Of a stretch of 5,199 nucleotides of DNA, positions 1 to 5,140 are shown one piece after another. How positions within the stretch are numbered: the first letter of the stretch is position 1; every line of letters begins with the position of its first letter. The DNA is taken from contig CAMOHV010000131.1 in the NCBI GenBank assembly GCA_946615275.1, positions 1 through 5,199 on the forward strand. Reading direction: 5' to 3'. Under the pieces are notes generated by a model. That model saw nothing but the letters and a program-made list of their open reading frames with translations, was not told where the DNA came from and made no database searches. Position numbers and translations under genes: made by a program. Source of the DNA: an uncultured Verrucomicrobiota bacterium (GTDB lineage Bacteria; Verrucomicrobiota; Kiritimatiellia; RFP12; UBA1067).

Positions 1-483
1 CCGCCGTGGTTCGCCATGCCGGAGACGCGCGTGGGGCTCTACACGCTATTCGCGCTTCTCGCGGCCACGAAGGTCTCCGACATGGGCGGATTCGCTTTCG
101 GGATTTCGTTCGGGCGGCACAAGATGTGCCCGACCATCTCGCCGAAGAAGAGCTGGGAGGGGTTCGCTGGCAGCGTGCTTGGCGCGTGCCTCGTCTCGTC
201 GCTCTTCTGCTGGATCGCCGCGCGCGACGGCTGGGCGGACGCCTGCCCGTTCTGGCGCTTCGCCACCTATCCGCGCGCCATCGCCGCCGGATTCCTGATC
301 GCGACGTTCGGGACGCTGGGCGACCTCGTGGAGTCGCGCTTCAAGCGCGAATGCGGAGTTAAGGACTCCGGGACGTTCATGCCCGCGGGCATGGGCGGGT
401 TCCTTGACATGTTCGACTCCATACTCTTCATCCCTGCGCTGGCGTATCCGTTCATCGCCTGGGCGCATTGGTGCGTGATCTGA
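1..483 (+). CDS. cdsA: Phosphatidate cytidylyltransferase (CDP-diacylglycerol synthase), C-terminal part; 5' end outside window
   Basis: This integral membrane enzyme makes CDP-diacylglycerol from phosphatidic acid and CTP, the branch point for bacterial phospholipids. The frame is open from base 1 with no stop, so the true start lies to the left; the Met at 16 is internal. The visible 160 residues hold the family's C-terminal half: a GDLVESRFKR stretch (window residues 107-116), KDSG (121-124) and GGFLDMFDS (132-140), which together form the CdsA signature. Hydrophobic segments lie around residues 12-36, 54-67, 88-103 and 140-158. Two things are odd: the usual PGHGG is replaced by PAGMGG, one residue longer and without His, and the Arg of the usual LDR-D is Met. 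GDL-ES--KR and KDSG are intact, so I expect it to be functional. The next gene starts 14 nt after the stop, suggesting one transcript. Family assignment is firm; subfamily is inference. Confidence 0.93.
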   Translation, partial: PPWFAMPETRVGLYTLFALLAATKVSDMGGFAFGISFGRHKMCPTISPKKSWEGFAGSVLGACLVSSLFCWIAARDGWADACPFWRFATYPRAIAAGFLIATFGTLGDLVESRFKRECGVKDSGTFMPAGMGGFLDMFDSILFIPALAYPFIAWAHWCVI

Positions 484-497
484 AGACTGGACGCGCC

Positions 498-1910
498 ATG
501 TTCCGCAACCTCTCCATACACGGCTGGAAGTTCCTTCTCTCCGGCAACGGCATGACTGTCCGCGCCGGCAAGCAGTTCGGCCTGGCTGCTGTTCTGGGAA
601 TGGTAGTCGGGCTCGTCACGGTGGCGTTCTACTGGATGATACAGCTTGCGCGAACGTACGTGATGGAGGGGCTGGGGCATCACCAATTCATGTCCACATT
701 GCCTTCTGGCGAGGCGTGGTGCTCGTTCTGGAGTGTCGAAGCCGTGAGCGACCCGCACCGCTGGATACTCTTCTTCCTCCCGGCGGCGGGCGCGATCATG
801 GGACGCATCCTCATCCACCGCTTCGCGCGGGTGGAGCATGCGCGCGGCACCGATTCCGCGGTCAAGGCGTTCCACCGGGGCGAGATAATCCCGCGCACTG
901 TGATACCCGTGAAGTCGGTGGCGTCGGTGCTCACCGTGGGCTTCGGCGGCTCGGGCGGCTACGAGGGGCCCGTCACTCTCATTGGCGCGGCGTGCGGATC
1001 GGTGCTGAGCAGGCTTCTTCACCTCGACGCGCGCGCCTCGCGCATACTCCTCGCGGCGGGCCTCGCCGCCGGCATCGCCGCGCTCTTCCGCGCGCCTCTC
1101 GCGGGTGCGATCTTCGGGGCGGAGATATTCTACTCGTCGAGCGATCTCGAGTTCGACGCGATCATACCGTCGTTCTGCGCCTCGGCCGTCTCCTACACCG
1201 TCTTCGCCTGCTTCTACGGCTGGGATCCGCTCTTCGCCATGCCGGACGTCGCGTACGAGAACGGGCTGAGGCTTCTTCCGTATTTCGCGCTCGCGTTCGT
1301 CGTGACCTACGGCGCGCGCTTCTACATCGAGTTCTTCCGCGGCACGGAGGCCTGGTTCGAGAGGCGCAGATGGCCCGCCTGGGCGAAGGTTGGCGCGGGC
1401 GGACTCGCCGTTGGCGCGATAGGGTTCGTATTCCCGGACGTCCTCGGCTCCAGCTACGCGCTCGTGCAGGCGGCGCTCACTGCGGGCGACGCCGACTTCT
1501 TCGCCTCCGGCGGCACTCTCACCCTCATCGCGTTCCTCTCGTTCTTCCTCGTGAAGGTCGTGGCGACGTCGCTCACGGTGGGCTCCGGCGGCTCCGGCGG
1601 GCTCTTCGCTCCGGCGATCGTCTGCGGCGGCGCGCTCGGCGCGGCGACGGGCCTCTTCTTCGCGCAGGTGCTCCCGCCGTCCCTGGGGATCCATCCGGCG
1701 GCGTTCGCGCTCGTGGGCATGGCGGGGTTCCTCGCGAGTTCCATCCGCGTGCCGATCACGTCCATCGTGATGGTGGCGGAGATATCCGGGAACCATGCGC
1801 TTCTGCTGCCGACGATGTGGGTTGTAGGGATAGCGTTCTGGCTCAACAACCGCTGGTCGCTCTACCGCAGCCAGGTTCATTCGCACGAGCAGTCCCCGCT
1901 CTACGCATGA
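498..1910 (+). CDS. ClC-family chloride channel/transporter, without CBS domains
   Basis: A 470-residue polytopic inner-membrane protein of the ClC family, which moves chloride or similar anions as a channel or H+/Cl- antiporter. Motifs seen: RGTDS (116-120) at the place of the GSGIP motif; GSGGYEGP (151-158) with the gating glutamate E156; LAGAIFGAEI (201-210); GSGGSGGLFAP (362-372), matching GxFxP; and a final helix around 434-449. The position equivalent to E. coli ClC Glu203 reads Ile210, so the intracellular proton glutamate is absent from its usual place; this fits a channel or a differently coupled carrier, which is inference. Relatives that I recall with the same motifs often continue into paired CBS domains, but this one stops right after the linker (SLYRSQ, then QSPLYA). 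ATG 498 was chosen because it leaves a normal short gap after cdsA; TTG 468 and GTG 471 would overlap cdsA, and no start has a strong ribosome binding site. Family confidence is high, transport mode unknown. Confidence 0.93.
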   Translation: MFRNLSIHGWKFLLSGNGMTVRAGKQFGLAAVLGMVVGLVTVAFYWMIQLARTYVMEGLGHHQFMSTLPSGEAWCSFWSVEAVSDPHRWILFFLPAAGAIMGRILIHRFARVEHARGTDSAVKAFHRGEIIPRTVIPVKSVASVLTVGFGGSGGYEGPVTLIGAACGSVLSRLLHLDARASRILLAAGLAAGIAALFRAPLAGAIFGAEIFYSSSDLEFDAIIPSFCASAVSYTVFACFYGWDPLFAMPDVAYENGLRLLPYFALAFVVTYGARFYIEFFRGTEAWFERRRWPAWAKVGAGGLAVGAIGFVFPDVLGSSYALVQAALTAGDADFFASGGTLTLIAFLSFFLVKVVATSLTVGSGGSGGLFAPAIVCGGALGAATGLFFAQVLPPSLGIHPAAFALVGMAGFLASSIRVPITSIVMVAEISGNHALLLPTMWVVGIAFWLNNRWSLYRSQVHSHEQSPLYA

Positions 1911-2050
1911 GTCAGCCACATATTCCCATTGTCCACCACTGCCCGCATATCGCAGGCACAAATCTCTACCGCCGTGCGCGACCTTCTCGGCGAAGGACGC
2001 CTCACTTCCAAGTCGACGCAGTAATCCTGTTTAGGCAGGTTTGTCACCAT
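1901..2050 (-). other. Candidate small ORF (49 codons), in frame with and downstream of the GH20-CE15 stop; probably not a gene
   Basis: The frame runs from ATG 2050 to a TAG at 1901-1903 and is the same frame as the preceding GH20-CE15 gene, with no stop in the 24 nt between that gene's TAG and this ATG. The predicted product begins MVTNLPKQDY, has a basic patch (RRPSPRRSR) and ends NGNMWLTHA. I do not recognise it. There is no ribosome binding site before the ATG, and its last 10 nt overlap the 3' end of the ClC gene on the other strand. It may be a chance open frame, a short downstream cistron, or the coding shadow of a dispersed repeat. Confidence 0.2.
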
Positions 2051-2074
2051 CAAGGACGGGATGTTCGAGTTCCT
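1911..2074. other. Intergenic gap between convergent genes; no clear terminator
   Basis: This 164-nt stretch separates the 3' ends of the ClC gene and the GH20-CE15 gene. It is less GC-rich than the flanking genes. It holds a short hairpin (1978-2000) and a weak CCTG/CAGG stem at 2026-2039 followed by TTTGT, too weak to call a terminator with confidence. No tRNA cloverleaf was recognised. The minus-strand frame of the GH20-CE15 gene stays open through the whole stretch after its TAG. Confidence 0.6.
1978..2000. repeat. Short inverted repeat (hairpin) between convergent genes
   Basis: CCTTC (1982-1986) pairs with GAAGG (1992-1996) around a TCGGC loop, and GCG (1978-1980) pairs with CGC (1998-2000) across an A/A mismatch, giving eight pairs. 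No T run follows on either strand, so it does not meet the usual rule for an intrinsic terminator, though it sits where a shared terminator for the two convergent genes would be expected. Confidence 0.45.
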
Positions 2075-4726
2075 CTATTTCCCGCTCCAGCCGTGGGCGT
2101 CGGCGAAGTCCATGTAGACGCTCCAGTCGTACGGCGTGAGGTCGTGCTTGCCCTGCCGCAGATGGTAGCTTACGTCGCCGTCTGAGATCGGCGCCTGCGG
2201 AGGGGGAAACTCGGAGCAGGAGAGCCCGCGCCTTCCGTACAGCGCCCATGCGGGGGACGCGAGGCGCGCGGTGTGGAACTCGCCGGCGGGGCCGGCGCCC
2301 TTGTCCTCGGTGGCGGACGCGATGGCCAGCAGCCTTGGCGCGACAAGCGCGGCGAGCTGGTGCTGGTCGAAGTCCATCGGCTTGTCCACGGACAGCCAGC
2401 CGCCGCGCCATGCGTCGATCTTCTCTATGCGTCGGTCGTGGTTCATGCAGTGGCGCTGGAACGCGCCGCAGAACCAGTACGTCACGCGCGAGCCCAGGAA
2501 TATGGCGTAGTATTCGCTCTCTGGAAGATCCACATGGGCGAGCTTCGCGCCGCCGCATCCGGAGCAGTTGACGCAGGTCATCGCGAAACGCTCGTCGAGG
2601 GCGCCTGCGAGAAGCGACGTCTTCCCGCCGCGGCTGTGCCCTACGACGCCGACGTGCGCAGCGTCCAGGCTGGGCTCGGACTCTATCCAGTCCATCACGC
2701 GGCTTGCACCCCACGCCCACGCCGAAAGCGTCCCCCAGCTCTTGTCCGTGCGGTCCTGCGGACGCTCGAAGCAGGGGAACACTCCATGCAGGAAGGCCGT
2801 CGCGGGATTGTACGTCTCCCGCGCCACGTCGCCGTTGAAGAACGCTATCGCGGCGTATCCGCGCGCGACGATCTCCTCCGCAGGCCAGAATCCGGAGCGG
2901 ACCTGGCGCGTCGGGTCAAGGTTCTTCGCCGCGCTCCTGTTGCAGATGAGGACGAACGCCGGCGCGGGGCGCGGCGACTTCGGTATGAACGCTGTGGCCA
3001 CGAACGAATTGGTGCCGTACGGCCCGCGGTAGGAGATGCGCACCCGCCGCCGCACGGCCTTGCCGTCCATCATGTCCACGGCCGGCTCGTCGTCGGCGAA
3101 CGACACCTCCGGCTTCTCCGCCGCCGCGGGCCGCTCTCCGTACATCTGCTCCAGGAAACGCTTCTTGATCTCCGGGCGGCGGACCTTCTCCCAGGCGGAG
3201 CGGTCGCGAACCGGCTTGCCGTCGAAGGTGGCGAGCAGCTCCGGCACGTCCTTGGGCTGCGGCGTCTCCGAGGCGTCGAACGGAGCGGCGTTCACGCCAT
3301 TGGCCACAAGGCGCCTGCGGTGCATCGCCAGCCGCTCGGCGAAATCCTTCCAGTTCCGCTTCTCGGGCCCCGTCCACAGCACCTCCGCGATCGCGCATGC
3401 GCGCGGCCATGTCTTCCAGTCGAGGTCGAAGCGGGACGTGGTGTACTCGCTCCAGCAGTTCGCCTGCCCGCCGAGTATGTGGGCTCGGTCGGCCTCGGCC
3501 ACGCCGGCCGACGGGTTGAACCAGTAGCAGCGCTTGAGGGGCAGATTGCCGCCGATGTACGTGTACGGGTCTTCGTCCAGGCCCTGCGCGTAGTCCACGT
3601 AGCAGAAGGTGTTGGGCGTGCACACCACGTCGTGCCCGCGCCTGGCCGCCTCGGGCGCGCTCATCACGTCGCGCCCGTGCCGGGCAGTGCGCCAGCTCAT
3701 CCCGATCGCGCTGGCGGGCACGTCGCCTAGGAGTATCTCGTCCCATCCAAGCGCCCTGCGCCCCTTGGACTCGAGGAATCGGGCGATCCTCGTCGTGAGC
3801 TTCGCCTGCAGCTCGCGCTCGTCCCTGAGCCCCAACTCCTTCATCTTCGCCTGGCACTTCGCGCACGTCTGCCAGCGCTTCTTGGGGCATTCATCGCCGC
3901 CGATGTGAATGACCTTCGAGTCTGGGAAAAGATCGCACACCTCGTCGAGGATGTCCTCCATGAGCCGCGCGCCGTCATCGTTCCCGGCGCAGAGGACGTC
4001 CTCCTCTATTGACCAGTATGAGCGCGGGACGCGCGGAAGCGACGGGCCGGCGCACGACAGCTCCGGATGCGCCGCCAGGAGCGCGCGCGCATGCCCGGGC
4101 ATCTCGATCTCCGGCACCACGGCTATGTGCCTTGCCTTCGCGTATGCGAGGATCTCGTGCACGTCGTCCTGAGTGTAGAAGAACGGCCCGTAGGGCTGCC
4201 CGTCGAGCGTGAAGTGCAGTTTCCCGTTCGGCCAGCTCGGCTTGGTCCCGTACAGCACTGACTCTGGGCGCTTAGCCCCCCATTCGACCAGTTCCGGATG
4301 GCGCTTGAGCTCAAGCCGCCAGCCCTGGTCGTCCACGAGATGCCAGTGGAAGACGTTCATCTTGTGCTGCGCCATTAGGTCGAGATAGCGCTTCACCACG
4401 GCCTTTCCGAAGAAGTTGCGCGCCTCGTCCAGCATGAGGCCGCGCCAGCGGTACCGCGGCGAGTCCGTGATCTCGCAGCACGCCATGGAGCCGTCCTTGC
4501 CGCGCAGTTGGCGCATGGTCTCTCGCGCGTAGAACTCGCCGGCGTCGTCCGACGCTGCGATCGAGACCGATTCACGGCGGACCACGAGCTTGTATCCCTC
4601 TGCGGGGATGCTCGCGTCGCGCACGATGTCCACAGGGGCGCCGGGCTTGCATGCCCCGCCCGTCTCCACGATCTCCGCCGGCCTCGGAATGAGCGCCAGC
4701 GCCGCCATTATCACGGCAAAATTCAT
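2075..4726 (-). CDS. GH20 beta-N-acetylhexosaminidase fused to a CE15-type glucuronoyl esterase
   Basis: One 883-residue frame encodes two full enzymes. Residues about 13-90 look like the GH20 N-terminal domain (LIPRPAEIVETG start). Residues about 91-481 are the GH20 barrel: FHWHLVDDQGWRLE (126-139), HIGGDEC with the catalytic pair D278/E279, GWDE (327-330) and GGQANCWSEY (419-428). GH20 enzymes release terminal GlcNAc or GalNAc by substrate-assisted catalysis. Residues about 493-883 are CE15: the DGKPV...RRPEI start, GHSRGGK with nucleophile S698, NCSGCGG (720-726), DQHQLAALVAPR (788-798), and LRQGKHDLTPYDW with His861. CE15 enzymes cleave esters of (4-O-methyl-)glucuronic acid. The canonical triad acid position is Cys721, so E807 or D808 may serve instead. 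The N-terminus (MNFAVIMAALAL) resembles a short signal peptide lacking basic residues. ATG 4726 was chosen because AAGGAG ends 7 nt upstream; ATG 4762 has no such site but would add a basic n-region. No frameshift or stop separates the domains. Confidence 0.95.
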   Translation of the reverse strand: MNFAVIMAALALIPRPAEIVETGGACKPGAPVDIVRDASIPAEGYKLVVRRESVSIAASDDAGEFYARETMRQLRGKDGSMACCEITDSPRYRWRGLMLDEARNFFGKAVVKRYLDLMAQHKMNVFHWHLVDDQGWRLELKRHPELVEWGAKRPESVLYGTKPSWPNGKLHFTLDGQPYGPFFYTQDDVHEILAYAKARHIAVVPEIEMPGHARALLAAHPELSCAGPSLPRVPRSYWSIEEDVLCAGNDDGARLMEDILDEVCDLFPDSKVIHIGGDECPKKRWQTCAKCQAKMKELGLRDERELQAKLTTRIARFLESKGRRALGWDEILLGDVPASAIGMSWRTARHGRDVMSAPEAARRGHDVVCTPNTFCYVDYAQGLDEDPYTYIGGNLPLKRCYWFNPSAGVAEADRAHILGGQANCWSEYTTSRFDLDWKTWPRACAIAEVLWTGPEKRNWKDFAERLAMHRRRLVANGVNAAPFDASETPQPKDVPELLATFDGKPVRDRSAWEKVRRPEIKKRFLEQMYGERPAAAEKPEVSFADDEPAVDMMDGKAVRRRVRISYRGPYGTNSFVATAFIPKSPRPAPAFVLICNRSAAKNLDPTRQVRSGFWPAEEIVARGYAAIAFFNGDVARETYNPATAFLHGVFPCFERPQDRTDKSWGTLSAWAWGASRVMDWIESEPSLDAAHVGVVGHSRGGKTSLLAGALDERFAMTCVNCSGCGGAKLAHVDLPESEYYAIFLGSRVTYWFCGAFQRHCMNHDRRIEKIDAWRGGWLSVDKPMDFDQHQLAALVAPRLLAIASATEDKGAGPAGEFHTARLASPAWALYGRRGLSCSEFPPPQAPISDGDVSYHLRQGKHDLTPYDWSVYMDFADAHGWSGK

Positions 4727-4733
4727 CGCCTGT

Positions 4734-4739
4734 CTCCTT
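4734..4739 (-). promoter_or_regulatory. Ribosome binding site AAGGAG that decides the GH20-CE15 start
   Basis: Read on the minus strand, AAGGAG occupies 4739-4734 and is followed by 7 nt before ATG 4726. This is a near-ideal Shine-Dalgarno site and spacing. It lies inside the longer frame that would begin at ATG 4762, which has no comparable site, so it favours the shorter protein. Confidence 0.85.
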
Positions 4740-4749
4740 GTTTCAAGTT

Positions 4750-4774
4750 TTCGACATCCCATTCGACCATCGAA
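4750..4774. repeat. TTCGA repeat cluster in the GH20-CE15 leader
   Basis: TTCGA occurs at 4750-4754 and 4762-4766, 12 bp apart, and its inverse TCGAA at 4770-4774, so that TTCGA-CCA-TCGAA (4762-4774) is a perfect 5-bp inverted repeat with a 3-nt spacer. It lies 24-48 nt before the start codon, downstream of the predicted promoter. It could be an operator or a small RNA hairpin; this role is inference. Confidence 0.4.
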
Positions 4775-4834
4775 CGAGACATGAGGTGCTGCAATTGAGG
4801 AGTGCTAGAGGCTACCCCACCTCCATGCAGAAGG

Positions 4835-4841
4835 CCCCCCC
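4835..4841 (-). repeat. G7 homopolymer tract in the GH20-CE15 leader
   Basis: Seven C on the plus strand (G7 on the transcript strand) follow a T5 run, about 10-16 nt after the predicted transcription start. Such tracts can vary in length by polymerase slippage. Whether it varies here cannot be seen from one sequence. Confidence 0.5.
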
Positions 4842-4857
4842 AAAAAGCGATGACGAC

Positions 4858-4886
4858 AGTATACACCATCCTTCCTCGGATTGCAA
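4858..4886 (-). promoter_or_regulatory. Sigma70-like promoter for the GH20-CE15 gene
   Basis: On the minus strand, TTGCAA (4886-4881) and TATACT (4863-4858) are separated by exactly 17 nt. They match the consensus boxes at 4 and 5 of 6 positions. The predicted start is near A at 4851, giving a leader of about 125 nt before ATG 4726 that holds the G7 tract and the TTCGA repeats. This is the best match seen upstream of the gene; it is a sequence match only. Confidence 0.55.
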
Positions 4887-5026
4887 CCTTCATTTGGGCG
4901 CATCTGTAATAAAGTTGTTTTTGCCAGCTGCTCTGGTTGTTTCCAATCTCAAAACGCATGGGTGAAAAACGCAGCCCTGTAGTCGGATCACCTCATGCAG
5001 TTGGTGAACACGGCGGTGGGAAAATA
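4887..5026. other. Central part of the divergent intergenic region, no gene recognised
   Basis: This AT-richer stretch lies between the two outward-facing promoters. It holds a heptamer direct repeat GTTGTTT (4914-4920 and 4936-4942) flanking a CCAG/CTGG stem with a 5-nt loop (4924-4936). No tRNA, known riboswitch or convincing ORF was seen. Regulator binding sites are expected here, but none could be named. Confidence 0.45.
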
Positions 5027-5035
5027 TGCTATAAT
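5027..5035 (+). promoter_or_regulatory. Extended -10 promoter (TGCTATAAT) for the rightward Tat-signal gene
   Basis: TGC followed by a perfect TATAAT (5030-5035) is a full extended -10 element. No good -35 box lies at 17 nt; a TGAACA at 5005-5010 matches 4 of 6 but with a 19-nt spacer. Extended -10 promoters can work with a poor -35. The predicted start is near 5041-5043, giving a leader of about 100 nt to ATG 5141. Confidence 0.55.
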
Positions 5036-5077
5036 ACACCGCATGGGAAACTGGGCTCGACAGCTTCCATGCGGTGT
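5036..5077 (+). promoter_or_regulatory. Long inverted repeat at the transcription start of the Tat-signal gene
   Basis: ACACCGCATGG (5036-5046) is exactly complementary to CCATGCGGTGT (5067-5077), an 11-bp stem. After a bulged G (5047) it continues with AA/TT and, past one mismatch, CTG (5051-5053) with CAG (5061-5063), closing on a 7-nt loop. The left arm starts directly after the -10 box and spans the predicted start, so only part of the stem would be in the RNA. A repressor operator on the DNA is therefore as likely as a leader hairpin. No T run follows, so it is not an intrinsic terminator. Confidence 0.5.
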
Positions 5078-5130
5078 GGCGCACTTCAAGCGTCTCCGCG
5101 CGATAGAGCCTGTGGACTATAGAACCTTAT

Positions 5131-5134
5131 GGAG
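5131..5134 (+). promoter_or_regulatory. Ribosome binding site GGAG deciding the Tat-protein start
   Basis: GGAG lies 6 nt before ATG 5141. It follows the alternative ATG at 5129 so closely that it cannot serve that codon, and therefore favours 5141 as the start. Confidence 0.65.
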
Positions 5135-5140
5135 ACTGGA

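Larger units (their letters stand above)
4723..4869 (-). other. Candidate short upstream ORF (48 aa) overlapping the GH20-CE15 start by ATGA; doubtful
   Basis: The frame starts at ATG 4869, just after a purine-rich GAGGAAGG, and ends in a TGA (4725-4723) that overlaps the GH20-CE15 ATG as ATGA, an arrangement typical of translational coupling. The product would start MVYTVVIAFWGGLLHGGG, hydrophobic at the N-terminus, and end ENLKQGDRR; I do not recognise it. Against coding: only about half of its codons end in G or C, unlike the neighbouring genes, the putative ribosome binding site is very close to the ATG, and the best promoter's -10 box (4858-4863) lies inside it, so that transcript would lack its start. 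Confidence 0.2.

Noticed and set aside
468..497. Earlier starts (TTG 468, GTG 471) for the ClC protein
   Set aside because: They add ten or nine polar residues and overlap cdsA without a better ribosome binding site; ATG 498 is simpler, though the alternatives cannot be excluded.
267..1961. 564-codon open frame on the minus strand antisense to the cdsA 3' end and the ClC gene
   Set aside because: It is extremely rich in Arg, Glu and Ala with no domain I recognise, and lies opposite two convincing genes. Long antisense frames are expected where codons prefer G or C at the third position.
2026..2042. CCTG/CAGG stem followed by TTTGT as an intrinsic terminator of the ClC operon
   Set aside because: A four-pair stem with only three T is too weak to call.
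1911..2074. tRNA or other structured RNA gene in the convergent gap
   Set aside because: No cloverleaf, T-loop or CCA pattern was found on either strand; only small stems are present.
716..2185. 489-codon plus-strand frame overlapping the ClC gene and the following gap
   Set aside because: It is an out-of-frame shadow of the ClC gene with Arg-rich low-complexity content and no ribosome binding site at its start.
2273..3730. 485-codon plus-strand frame opposite the GH20-CE15 gene
   Set aside because: It is antisense to clear GH20 and CE15 motifs, rich in Arg/Ala/Val, with no recognisable domain.
2916..3890. 324-codon minus-strand frame within the GH20-CE15 gene
   Set aside because: It is a frame-shifted shadow; the main frame keeps all catalytic motifs through this stretch, so no frameshift is implied.
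4738..5122. Plus-strand open frames of 61-96 codons in the divergent intergenic region
   Set aside because: None has a ribosome binding site or recognisable product, and they overlap the promoters and leaders of the two flanking genes.
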